Origin: Actinopolymorpha sp. NPDC004070
GTDB taxonomy: Bacteria; Actinomycetota; Actinomycetes; Propionibacteriales; Actinopolymorphaceae
Direction: 5' to 3'
Assembly: GCF_040610475.1 (NCBI RefSeq)
Contig: NZ_JBEXMJ010000016.1
Location: 62,001-126,000 of the forward strand
DNA length: 64,000 nt
Shown piece by piece: positions 9,638-17,671 of this stretch. Numbering within the stretch: the stretch's first letter is position 1; the number at the start of each line of letters is the position of its first letter. The translations under genes and the position numbers were made by a program. The notes below the pieces were generated by a model that saw only the letters and a list, made by a program, of their open reading frames with translations, had not been told where the DNA came from and ran no database searches.

Positions 9638-10540
9638 TCACCCGCGCCGTCGGTAGGCCCCTGGCGCGGTTCCGAACTCCCGCTTGAACGCGTTGGCGAA
9701 CGCGAACTCCGAGGCGTAGCCCACCCGCTGGGCCACCGAGTGCAGCGAGCTGTCGGTCTCGCGGAGCAGCCGGGCGGCGGTGGTCAGCCGCCACCAGGTG
9801 AGGTACGCCAGTGGCGGTTGCCCGACGAGGGTGGCGAACCGGCGGGCGAACGCGGCCCGGGACAGTCCCGCCTCGGCGCCGAGGCTCTCGACGGTCCAGG
9901 GACGACCGGGGTTGCGATGAATGGCCGACAGTGCCGTACTGACAGGGCGATCCCTGAGCGCGGCTGCCCATCCGGTGCCCTCGTCGCAGTCCTGATCCTC
10001 CGTCCACGCCCGAAGGACGAAAAGCAGCAGCATGTCGAGCAGCGCGGGTATCGCCGCGTCGGTTCCGGGCCGCTGGTCCTGCACCTCCCGGCCGAGGAGG
10101 TCGATGGCCGCGCGCAGCGAAGGATGGTGACCCAGCCTGGCCGGCAGGTGAACGTACTCCGGCAGCTCCAGCAGCATCGGATGGGCCCGTGAACGGTCCA
10201 GCCCGTACGCCCCGCAGAGGAGCACGGTGGTCAAGCCGTCGCCGTCGGCGGCGGTGTCCGCGGCGGTGTCCGAGGCGGTGTCGGCGCCGGAGAGGGGAGT
10301 CGTGGCGCTGTCGGCCAGCGCGTGTCCGGCGCCCCGCGGTGTGAACACCACGTCGCCGACGCCGAGCGCGACCGGCTCCGCCCCGGACGGGAGCAGGACG
10401 GCGGATCCCTGCAGGATCACGTGAATCCCCGATCCCTGGACGGGTGAGTACGAGCGGCGCCAGGGAGCGCGGTGGGTGATCAGATACGACGCGGGTTCTC
10501 CCGTCCGCATCGTGGCGACCAACTGGCTGAGCGCGTCCAC
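9638..10540 (-). CDS. AraC-family transcriptional regulator with cupin sensor domain
   Basis: This 300-residue regulator combines an N-terminal cupin (residues ~15-170, with PVQGSGIHVILQGSAVLL and GVGDVVFTPRGAGHAL) and a C-terminal double helix-turn-helix (~200-300, with WTVESLGAEAGLSRAAFARRF and the second recognition helix around VGYASEFAFANAFKR). A short Asp/Thr/Ala-rich insertion (residues ~95-110) interrupts the cupin. GTG 10540 leaves a family-length protein; no strong ribosome-binding site marks it. It is divergent from the FMN reductase gene, a common arrangement in which such cupin-AraC regulators control a neighbouring oxidoreductase. Confidence 0.9.
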   Translation of the reverse strand: MDALSQLVATMRTGEPASYLITHRAPWRRSYSPVQGSGIHVILQGSAVLLPSGAEPVALGVGDVVFTPRGAGHALADSATTPLSGADTASDTAADTAADGDGLTTVLLCGAYGLDRSRAHPMLLELPEYVHLPARLGHHPSLRAAIDLLGREVQDQRPGTDAAIPALLDMLLLFVLRAWTEDQDCDEGTGWAAALRDRPVSTALSAIHRNPGRPWTVESLGAEAGLSRAAFARRFATLVGQPPLAYLTWWRLTTAARLLRETDSSLHSVAQRVGYASEFAFANAFKREFGTAPGAYRRRG

Positions 10541-10651
10541 GCCCGTCAGCGTATCTCCGTCTGCCCCGGACCTGGTCACGAAGACGCTCGAGTATGGCCA
10601 CGAGACTTTCACGCATGGGACGTCTTCCCCGTGGTCCGTACGGTCGAACCC

Positions 10652-11233
10652 ATGACCAGAGTGGGAATCATCATCGGAAGCACCCGGCCCGGGCGGAACG
10701 GCGAAGCCGTGGGCCGCTGGGTGCAGGAGGTCGCAAGCGCTCACGGCGGCGGGGAGTACGAGCTCCTCGACCTGGCGGCCTTCGACCTGCCGCACCTGGA
10801 CGAGATCGTTCCGGCCGCGGCGGGGCAGTACGCCCTCCAGCACACGCGGCGCTGGGCGGAGACGATCCGCGGCCTCGACGCCTTCGTCTTCGTCACGCCG
10901 GAGTACAACCACTCGATGCCCGGCGTCCTGAAGACGGCTCTCGACTTCGTGTACGCGGAGTGGAACCACAAGGCCGCCGGCTTCGTCGGGTACGGCGCCG
11001 ACGGCGGGATCCGCGCCGTCGAACAGCTCCGCCAGGTGATGGCGCATCTGAAGGTGGCCGACGTCGGACCACAGGTCACGTTGTCACTGTGGAACGACTT
11101 CGTGAACATGAGCGAGTTCCGGCCCGATCCTCGGCACGAGGCAAGCCTCACGACCATGCTCGACGAGCTCCTCAGCTGGGCTCGCGCGTTGCGCTCGGTG
11201 CGGAACGAGACGGTGCCGGAGCCGGTGGGCTAG
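10652..11233 (+). CDS. NADPH-dependent FMN reductase family protein
   Basis: This 193-residue flavoprotein shows the FMN-binding loop GSTRPGRNGE at residues ~8-17 and the second FMN contact PEYNHSMPGVLKTALDF near residue 90. It belongs to the NADPH:FMN/azoreductase family of the flavodoxin fold, small cytosolic enzymes that reduce flavin, quinones or azo compounds. The start ATG 10652 gives exactly the conserved N-terminal strand (MTRVGIIIGSTR). It is divergently placed to an AraC/cupin regulator, separated by ~110 nt that should hold both promoters. It is followed after 11 nt by a deaminase gene that appears to have its own -10 box. Confidence 0.93.
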   Translation: MTRVGIIIGSTRPGRNGEAVGRWVQEVASAHGGGEYELLDLAAFDLPHLDEIVPAAAGQYALQHTRRWAETIRGLDAFVFVTPEYNHSMPGVLKTALDFVYAEWNHKAAGFVGYGADGGIRAVEQLRQVMAHLKVADVGPQVTLSLWNDFVNMSEFRPDPRHEASLTTMLDELLSWARALRSVRNETVPEPVG

Positions 11234-11236
11234 TCT
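11231..11236 (+). promoter_or_regulatory. -10 element TAGTCT of a likely leaderless transcript
   Basis: TAGTCT matches the actinobacterial TAnnnT -10 pattern and lies 8 nt before ATG 11245. Transcription would start at or next to the A of the ATG, and no Shine-Dalgarno sequence is present. It overlaps the stop codon of the FMN reductase gene. Confidence 0.45.
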
Positions 11237-11244
11237 CCCCGGGC

Positions 11245-11754
11245 ATGGAGCCTGGACACCACGAGGCCACCGGACTCACGGACGCGGATCGCGGCTACCT
11301 GCGCCGGTGTGTCGACCTGGCGCGGGAAGCGCTGGACGACGGTGACGAGCCGTTCGGTTCCCTGCTCGTCGACGATCAGGGAACCGTCCTGTACGCCGAC
11401 CGCAACCGCGAGAAGGGCGGTGACGAGACTCGGCACCCGGAGTTCGAGATCGCCAAGTGGGCGGCGTCGAATCTCTCACCGGAGCAGCGCCGCGACAGCG
11501 TCGTCTACACCTCCGGGGAGCACTGCCCGATGTGCAGCGCGGCTCACGCCTGGGTGGGCCTGGGCCGGATCGTCTACGCCACGAGCACGCAGCAGCTGGT
11601 CGCCTGGCGGACCGGATGGGGTGCGCCACCAGCGCCCGTCGCGCCGCTTCCGATCACCACGGTCGCGCCCGGTGTCCCGGTGGCCGGCCCCGATCCCGAA
11701 CTCGCCGACGAGGTCCGCGGCCTGCACGCCCGGCCGCTGGGGGTGCAGGAGTAG
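11245..11754 (+). CDS. Nucleoside/cytidine deaminase-like zinc enzyme
   Basis: This 169-residue protein belongs to the CMP/dCMP deaminase zinc-binding superfamily (guanine deaminase/tRNA adenosine deaminase branch). The second zinc motif is intact: SGEHCPMCSAAHAW with Cys94 and Cys97. The first motif reads H64-P65-E66 rather than the usual HAE, keeping both the metal ligand His and the proton-shuttle Glu. An early EPFGSLLVDDQG matches the substrate-binding strand. Likely a cytosolic deaminase of a nucleobase or nucleoside; the precise substrate is open. The transcript may be leaderless. Confidence 0.88.
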   Translation: MEPGHHEATGLTDADRGYLRRCVDLAREALDDGDEPFGSLLVDDQGTVLYADRNREKGGDETRHPEFEIAKWAASNLSPEQRRDSVVYTSGEHCPMCSAAHAWVGLGRIVYATSTQQLVAWRTGWGAPPAPVAPLPITTVAPGVPVAGPDPELADEVRGLHARPLGVQE

Positions 11755-12027
11755 TTCGTACGCCTGCGGGCGTCGGGCCGCAGCACCCGGCGTACTCGCC
11801 GGGCCAACTCACCGGGTTCCGCCTGGAAGATTCGTACCCCAGCCCGAGAGACTACGGCGCACTCCTTGTGCGAGCGCCATGTCTCGATTCTGGCACGCGG
11901 TGTTAACGGTACGGACAAACGCGGCGCTGCCCGCCCCACGTCGCTTGACGGTCGTCCGCTGCAGGCTCATCCTCGCGGGCACGTGGAGCGGACGCGGTGT
12001 CGTCGCGCGGCTCCGAAGGGGTGTGAC

Positions 12028-12918
12028 ATGACAACCGATCCCACCGCCGCCGGCGCTCGTGAGCTGATTCGGCGTACCGACCTCTATCTGCGGCTCGGGA
12101 TGGTCCTGCTGGTGTTGTTGCTGGCCGCCGCCATCACACTGGAGCGGTTGCGGTACGGCTCGCTGCTGGACTCCGTCAGCGCCTACTACTACACGCCCGC
12201 GCACGCGGTCTTCATCGCCTGTCTGTGTTCGCTGGGGGCGTGCCTGATCATCTATCCCGGGCGCACGGGGTTCGAGGACGTGATCCTCAACGCGGCGGGG
12301 TTCCTGGCGTTCCTGGTGGCGTTCGTACCCACCAGCCGCGGTGCGGCCGAGTGCGACCCGCGGCGCGCCTTCTGCGACATCCCGTCCTCGACGATCGCGG
12401 CGAACGTGGCCGCGGTGTTGTTCGTCGGCGGTCTGGGCCTGCTGGTCGCCTATCTCCCACGGGGTCCGCGTACGCGCAGGGGTGCCTCACGGGAGGTCGC
12501 CAACCTGCACGCCAGGATCGCGCTCCACGTGCTCACGATCGGGTACGTGCTGTTGCTGGCCGGCTTCTTCGCCGACCGGCTCGCCTTCCTGCGGATGGGG
12601 CACGGCTGGTCCGCCCTGGTGTTGTTCGCCGGCCTGATCGTCGTGGTCGTCAACTCGGGCTTGCACTCGGATCGTCAAGGAGGACGGCGCGTCTGGTACT
12701 GGGTGATCCTCGCGGCCGTGCTGCTCGCGATGGTGGTCATCTGGATCGCCGGGAAGCGCGGCGCCATGGAGCACTGGGTCTTCGTGGAGGAGTCCATCGT
12801 GATCGGCGGCTTCACCATCTTCTGGATCACGCAGAAGGTGGCCGAGGTCTGGGTCGGTCCCGAGCCCGATCCTGAGTCCGGTGCCGAGCCCGGTTCCGAG
12901 GCAAGGGTCCTCGCGTGA
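12028..12918 (+). CDS. Multipass membrane protein of unknown function
   Basis: I do not recognise a characterised family with certainty. The 296-residue protein has about seven hydrophobic helices, beginning with LGMVLLVLLLAAAITLERL, and a conserved-looking motif DSVSAYYYTPAHAVFIACLC after the first helix. A Cys pair (ECDP...FCDIP) lies in what is probably an external loop near residue 105. The ends are polar; the C-terminus is an acidic Pro/Glu tail. GAAGGGG lies 6-7 nt before ATG 12028. The preceding 270 nt contain no convincing gene. Its neighbours (deaminase, cobyric acid synthase) do not suggest a role. Confidence 0.75.
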   Translation: MTTDPTAAGARELIRRTDLYLRLGMVLLVLLLAAAITLERLRYGSLLDSVSAYYYTPAHAVFIACLCSLGACLIIYPGRTGFEDVILNAAGFLAFLVAFVPTSRGAAECDPRRAFCDIPSSTIAANVAAVLFVGGLGLLVAYLPRGPRTRRGASREVANLHARIALHVLTIGYVLLLAGFFADRLAFLRMGHGWSALVLFAGLIVVVVNSGLHSDRQGGRRVWYWVILAAVLLAMVVIWIAGKRGAMEHWVFVEESIVIGGFTIFWITQKVAEVWVGPEPDPESGAEPGSEARVLA

Positions 12919-12951
12919 CGTTCCCCTCGCCGGCATGACATCCTCGGCAGG

Positions 12952-14463
12952 GTGAGAGGACAGGGCGAGCGGGCCGGAACCCTGCTGGTGGCCGGCACGA
13001 CGTCCGATGCGGGCAAGACGGTGGTCACCACCGCACTGTGCCGGGCGCTGCGGCGGCGGGGCTGCCGGGTGGCGCCGTTCAAGGCGCAGAACATGTCCAA
13101 CAACTCGATGGTCACCGCGGACGGTGCGGAGATCGGCCGCGCGCAGTGGGTGCAGGCGGTGGCGGCCGGTGCGGAGCCGGAGGTGGCCATGAACCCCGTA
13201 CTCCTCAAGCCCGGCAGCGATCTGCGCAGTCACGTGGTGGTGATGGGCCGTCCGTACGGCACACTCGACGCTTCGGACTTCCTCGGCGGGAGGGGCGCGC
13301 TGGCCCGGGCGGCGTTCGAGGCTTTCGACGATCTGCGCGGGCGCTACGACGTGGTGGTGTGCGAGGGCGCGGGCAGCCCGGCGGAGATCAACCTGCGCCG
13401 GTTCGACTACGTGAACATGGCGCTGGCCCGGCACGGACGCACCCCCACGATCCTGGTGGGCGACATCGACCGGGGCGGGGTGTTCGCGTCGATGTACGGC
13501 ACGCTGGCGCTGCTGGAGCCGGCCGACCAGGCGTTGCTGTGTGGGTTCGTGGTCAACAAGTTCCGTGGCGACGTGGGCCTGCTGCGACCCGGGCTGGACA
13601 GCCTGGAGGAGCTGACCGGGCGACCGGTGCTGGGCGTGCTGCCCTGGCAGCAGGGTCTGTGGCTGGACTCCGAGGACGCCCTCGCACTGGAGTCCCGTCC
13701 CCGGCCGGACTTCGCGGCGCCTGGTGAGCGGCTGCGGGTCGCGGTGGTGGTGCTGCCGCGGATCAGCAACTTCACCGACGTCGACGCGTTGTGCCTGGAG
13801 CCCGGCCTGGACGTGGAGTTCGTACGCGACGCCCGCGCGATGGGCTCACCGGACGTCGTGGTGCTGCCGGGCACGCGGGCCACGCTCGACGACCTCGCCT
13901 GGCTGCGGCAGCGAGGGCTGGCCGACGCGATCACCGCCCATGCCGCCCGCGGCGGGGTGGTGCTCGGCATCTGCGGTGGGTTCCAGATGCTCGGCCGCGA
14001 GGTGCGCGACCCGGACGGAGTGGAGGGACCGGCCGGTGCGCGTGCCGACGGGCTCGGCCTGTTGGACGTACGAACTGTCTTCGGCCCCGACAAGGTGCTC
14101 CGGCTGCCGACCGGTGAGGCGCTCGATGCGCCGGCCGACGGTTACGAGATCCACCACGGCCGGGTCACGCTCGGGTCGGACGAGGCATTCCTCGGTGGCG
14201 CTCGGCGAGGCTCGGTGTTCGGGACCATGTGGCACGGCAGCCTGGAAGGCGACGCCTTCCGCCGTGCCTGGCTCGGTGAGGTGGCATCAACCCTCGGGCT
14301 GGACGTCGCGCTGGGGGAGGTCAGCTTCGCCGCGGCCCGTGAACGCCGCATCGACGACCTCGCCGACGCCGTCGAGGAGCACCTCGACCTCGATGCCGTC
14401 GTACGCCTGGTCGAGGACGGGTCGCCCGCGAACCTTCCAGTGGTGAAGGGTTCGCTGGCATGA
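12952..14463 (+). CDS. cobQ: Cobyric acid synthase (adenosylcobyric acid synthase)
   Basis: This 503-residue enzyme carries out the four ATP- and glutamine-dependent amidations that turn adenosylcobyrinic a,c-diamide into adenosylcobyric acid. The N-terminal BioD-like domain has the P-loop AGTTSDAGKT and the CobQ signature FKAQNMSNNSMVT. The C-terminal class I-like amidotransferase domain has the nucleophile Cys341 in GICGGFQMLG and His428 in MWHGSLEGD. Both domains are complete and the length is normal. No other cobalamin biosynthesis gene is nearby and I see no obvious cobalamin riboswitch. GTG 12952 follows 33 nt after the membrane protein gene. Confidence 0.96.
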   Translation: MRGQGERAGTLLVAGTTSDAGKTVVTTALCRALRRRGCRVAPFKAQNMSNNSMVTADGAEIGRAQWVQAVAAGAEPEVAMNPVLLKPGSDLRSHVVVMGRPYGTLDASDFLGGRGALARAAFEAFDDLRGRYDVVVCEGAGSPAEINLRRFDYVNMALARHGRTPTILVGDIDRGGVFASMYGTLALLEPADQALLCGFVVNKFRGDVGLLRPGLDSLEELTGRPVLGVLPWQQGLWLDSEDALALESRPRPDFAAPGERLRVAVVVLPRISNFTDVDALCLEPGLDVEFVRDARAMGSPDVVVLPGTRATLDDLAWLRQRGLADAITAHAARGGVVLGICGGFQMLGREVRDPDGVEGPAGARADGLGLLDVRTVFGPDKVLRLPTGEALDAPADGYEIHHGRVTLGSDEAFLGGARRGSVFGTMWHGSLEGDAFRRAWLGEVASTLGLDVALGEVSFAAARERRIDDLADAVEEHLDLDAVVRLVEDGSPANLPVVKGSLA

Positions 14464-14528
14464 GGAAGTCACGCGAGAGGGCTGGTGCGTAACGGAGCGC
14501 TGAGCTCACCGGGGAACACGACGGCCGC

Positions 14529-16574
14529 TCAGAACGGTGGTAGGTCACCTTCGGGCGTTCCCGTCCTTGTCCCGGCGGTGGCGGTTGCCGGTTCGGCTGG
14601 TGCCACGGGGTCGGTGAGGGATGGTGCTCCGCTGCGGTACTGGCGGCCGTAGGGGTCAGTGAGGGTGTGTTCGCCGGGTCCGGTCTGTTGCAGTTTCCAC
14701 TCGCGTTCTGTCTTGGCTTTGTGGTGGCGCGGGCACAGGGGCGCGATGTTGTCCACGGACGTCGAACCGCCGTCGGCGTGTTCGGTGTTGTGGTCCAGGT
14801 GGCAGGTCGCTGCCGGTCGTCGGCAGGTGGTCCACACGCAGCGTTGGTCGCGGGCGTGTACGAGTTCTGCCTGCAGTCCGCGCAGGAACCTCGCCGGTAG
14901 CGGATGCAGGTGCAACAGGCGTCCGGTGACCGGGTGGGTGACCCCGACACTGAAGCGGGCTTCGGGGTTGGTGAGGTTGTTCGCCACCAACCTGGTGGCT
15001 ACCTCGGTGATGATGGGTCCGAACCCGCCGAGTTCACCCGGTTGGGTGGACAGTCCCATCAAAGTGGTGAGCGGGATGTTCAGCTGGATCTTCGAGCGCG
15101 TTCGTATCGCACCCCAGCTCGGCTGCGTGGAAGACCAGGGCGGCAGTGTGGGTGGTGGTGGCGGGTTGTCCGTCGGCGGATCGGGCGGATCGGGCGGATC
15201 GGGCGGATCCGGTGGGTCTGGCGGTCCAGGCGAGTCGGTCGTCTCGTCGGGTCGGCGGTTCAGCTGTGGGATCTCCCCTGCAGGCCGAGGGCCGGTGGTG
15301 GAAGTGGCGGCATTCTCATCGGTCGAGTTGTCTTCCGCCGTGTTCTGCTCGGCTGCCACGTGGGCGGCGGTGTCGTGAACCGGGACGCCGTTCCTCGCGG
15401 CCGCGCCGCACACGGTGCACCTGGGGACCGGCGTCGGGGAGCAGTCACCGCACTCACACCAGCTGTCGTGCAGGGCGTGGTCGGGGTACCGATGAACGGG
15501 GCAGTGCTCCTGCTCGCCCTGCTCAGTCTCGCCCTGAGCCTGCTCCTCCGACCGCTGCTCCGACTCACCTTCGGACTGTGACTCGTCGTCGGTATCGGCG
15601 TCGGCCTGCCCCTGCGGGACGTTGCCGTGCGCGGCACGAGCCTGCGCGGTGTCGTCCTCCGCGGGGTGGTCCTGCCCAGCCACGTTCGGCGCGGCTTCGT
15701 CCTGCGCCGACCGATTCTTCGTGTTCTTGCTCTGACCGGGTTGGGCGGGGGCTGAGCAGTCGATGATGTCGGCGGCGCCGCTGAGCAGGGAGTAGGCCAC
15801 GTCCGCACGCAACTGGCCCAGGTTGCGCGGGTCGCCGGTGGACTTGACCGCGCGGGCGATGGCGTCGACGTAGCCGTACGCCTCAGCTGCCTGGTCGGCT
15901 GACAGGCCCCGGATGGACAGGTCGGCTACACCATCGACAGACGGCCAGATCGCCACGTCACGGTCTGATCGCTTGGCCTTGTGCCGCTTGGCCGCTGCTT
16001 CGGGATCGGCCTTGACCACCTCGGCCTCGACCTTCGCCCGCAACAACCCACCCCGCAGCTCCAGCACCTTGGGGAAGAGGGCGTCCTCGATCGCTCCCCA
16101 CAGGTCGGGCTTGGCGTCGGTGATCCGGTCGATAATGATGCGCACCTCGTTGAACTCCAGGTGCCCACTCGCCAAAGCCTCACGCACCTGCGGCAGCCGA
16201 GGCAGCGCAGCGGCCGTCACCACGTACTGGTGGGCCCGGTAGCCGCTCCACCCCAGCAACGGCTCCAGGATTTCCGGCGTCATCAGTTCCGGAGTGACAC
16301 TGCGTTCGGCCGGATCGTCGGGCATGCCGTTGGGGGCGTAGGTCAGTTCGTTCACCGCGGCCAGGCAGGCGGCTTCCGTCCAGCACCCCTGCCGCCGCGT
16401 CCCCTTGACGAACTCCTCCAGTTCGTACCCGTTGCACGCGGCCAGATCGACCGAGGCGATCGCCGCCGCCAGCTCCGGCCCGCCCGGCAGGTCAGCGAAC
16501 CCCGCAGGCAGCACCCGACGACGACCCGGGCCTTCACCCGGGTCGTCGTCGGAGCACTCACCGGCGTCGCGCAT
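14529..16574 (-). CDS. DUF222/HNH endonuclease-domain protein (13E12 repeat family)
   Basis: This ~681-residue protein has an N-terminal DUF222/13E12 domain (with VRIIIDRITDAKPDLW and GLSADQAAEAYGYVDAIARAV), a long polar middle region rich in Gln/Glu/Asp with Cys-x2-Cys pairs, a Pro-Asp repeat, and a C-terminal HNH nuclease motif (CRRPAATCHLDHNTEHADGG then LCPRHHKAK). The family is abundant in actinobacteria; its function is unproven, but the HNH fold suggests DNA cleavage. I prefer ATG 16574 over TTG 16604 because a TAGACT box lies just upstream and the same arrangement precedes the paralogue at 45702. A second family member sits 27 kb away. Confidence 0.88.
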   Translation of the reverse strand: MRDAGECSDDDPGEGPGRRRVLPAGFADLPGGPELAAAIASVDLAACNGYELEEFVKGTRRQGCWTEAACLAAVNELTYAPNGMPDDPAERSVTPELMTPEILEPLLGWSGYRAHQYVVTAAALPRLPQVREALASGHLEFNEVRIIIDRITDAKPDLWGAIEDALFPKVLELRGGLLRAKVEAEVVKADPEAAAKRHKAKRSDRDVAIWPSVDGVADLSIRGLSADQAAEAYGYVDAIARAVKSTGDPRNLGQLRADVAYSLLSGAADIIDCSAPAQPGQSKNTKNRSAQDEAAPNVAGQDHPAEDDTAQARAAHGNVPQGQADADTDDESQSEGESEQRSEEQAQGETEQGEQEHCPVHRYPDHALHDSWCECGDCSPTPVPRCTVCGAAARNGVPVHDTAAHVAAEQNTAEDNSTDENAATSTTGPRPAGEIPQLNRRPDETTDSPGPPDPPDPPDPPDPPDPPTDNPPPPPTLPPWSSTQPSWGAIRTRSKIQLNIPLTTLMGLSTQPGELGGFGPIITEVATRLVANNLTNPEARFSVGVTHPVTGRLLHLHPLPARFLRGLQAELVHARDQRCVWTTCRRPAATCHLDHNTEHADGGSTSVDNIAPLCPRHHKAKTEREWKLQQTGPGEHTLTDPYGRQYRSGAPSLTDPVAPAEPATATAGTRTGTPEGDLPPF
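15176..15220 (+). repeat. 9-bp tandem repeat encoding a Pro-Pro-Asp run in the HNH protein
   Basis: The unit GGCGGATCG recurs about five times in tandem with slight decay at the right end. On the minus strand it encodes consecutive Pro-Pro-Asp triplets in the linker between the charged middle region and the HNH domain. Repeat number is likely to vary between strains by slippage. Confidence 0.75.
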
Positions 16575-16886
16575 GTGTTCGAGTCTACCGAACAAGATCG
16601 ACAATTGCGCACGGGAAACAGCTTGTCCACAAAGGAATCTGCGTCAACCGCAACTTGCGCGAGAGGCGGGTTCACCCTCTCGCGTACGGCCTCCCTCGGA
16701 CGGCCGGTCCAGCCCCGGCCGGTACGAATCCACACCCGCAGCCGAGAGCGGCCCTGCTGAGACTGCTGGAAGCGGACACACCGAGCGACAACGCAAGGCC
16801 GAGCCTGCTTGGATTGGCGTACCGACACGATCAACCGGTCGACTTCGCGAGTCTCGTCGGCCACGACCCAGGTGAGGAGTGGTTCG
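16575..16886. promoter_or_regulatory. Divergent intergenic region with -10 box, DnaA-like box and stem-loop
   Basis: The region separates the minus-strand HNH gene from the plus-strand aldolase and holds no gene. On the minus strand TAGACT (16587-16582) sits 7 nt before ATG 16574. A perfect TTGTCCACA lies at 16623-16631. A 9-bp perfect inverted repeat (16658-16666 and 16676-16684, core GCGAGAGG/CCTCTCGC, 9-nt loop) follows. GAGGAG at ~16874-16879 is the ribosome-binding site of the aldolase gene. Confidence 0.6.
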
Positions 16887-17669
16887 GTGAGTGGTCTTGC
16901 GACCGAGTTCGCCGCCAGGATTCGTCGACGGGAAGGGGCCATCGGCTACTGGTCGGCCATCGATGCTCCGGTCGCGACCGAACGCATCGGCCGGCTCGGG
17001 TACGACTACGTGGTGCTCGACGGGCAGCACGGCCTGATCGGCTACTCCGGGATCCTCAACGGCCTGATGGCCATCGACGCCGGCGCGCAGGCGGTCGGAA
17101 TGGTACGAGTGGAGGACAACCACCTGACCCCGATCGGCCGCGCGCTCGACGCCGGTGCGGCCGGAGTGATCGTCCCACTCGTGAGCACCCCGGCCGAAGC
17201 GGCTGCCGCCGTAGGCGCCACGCGGTATCCACCGCTCGGCAGACGTTCGTACGGACCGATGCGGTCGGGTCTGCGGATCGGTCCACGCCCGGAGGAGGCG
17301 AACGCGGACACGCTGGTGTTCGTGATGATCGAGACCCGCGAAGGGCTGGAGAACGTCGAGGCGATCTGCCGTACGCCCGGACTGGACGGCGTCTACGTCG
17401 GGCCTTCGGATCTGGTTCTGGGGCTCGGAGGAGCGTTCCCGGGAGACCCGGCCGTGGCCGACGAGTTCGAGACCGCACTCCGTGCCGTGCGGGACGCCGC
17501 GAAGGCGGCCGGCGTCGCCGCCGGGATCCACACCCACGACGGCCAGGTGGCCGCGAAACGGCTGGCCGAGGGGTTCACGTTCGCCAGCGTGGCCTCGGAC
17601 CTGCTGCATCTGGAGCAGGCGGCCGGCGCGCACCTGTCCGCGGCGCGCGGCGGAGGGGCCGACCGCTGA
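16887..17669 (+). CDS. HpcH/HpaI aldolase/citrate lyase family protein
   Basis: This 260-residue class II pyruvate-dependent aldolase resembles 2-dehydro-3-deoxyglucarate and HpcH aldolases, which cleave 2-keto-3-deoxy acids to pyruvate and an aldehyde. Visible motifs are VVLDGQHG, the RALDAGAAGVIVPLV strand, the metal ligand Glu in VMIETREG, and GPSDLVLGLG with the second acidic ligand. It lacks extra domains and has normal length. GTG 16887 was chosen because GTGAGGAG lies 7 nt upstream; an earlier start would precede that site. It converges on the XRE regulator with only 2 nt between stops. Confidence 0.92.
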   Translation: MSGLATEFAARIRRREGAIGYWSAIDAPVATERIGRLGYDYVVLDGQHGLIGYSGILNGLMAIDAGAQAVGMVRVEDNHLTPIGRALDAGAAGVIVPLVSTPAEAAAAVGATRYPPLGRRSYGPMRSGLRIGPRPEEANADTLVFVMIETREGLENVEAICRTPGLDGVYVGPSDLVLGLGGAFPGDPAVADEFETALRAVRDAAKAAGVAAGIHTHDGQVAAKRLAEGFTFASVASDLLHLEQAAGAHLSAARGGGADR

Positions 17670-17671
17670 CG

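Noticed and set aside
11755..12027. Small genes between the deaminase and the membrane protein
   Set aside because: Available frames lack family features and ribosome-binding sites; the stretch is best read as non-coding leader and promoter.
12919..12951. Cobalamin riboswitch before cobQ
   Set aside because: The gap to the upstream gene is only 33 nt and shows no B12-box-like sequence.
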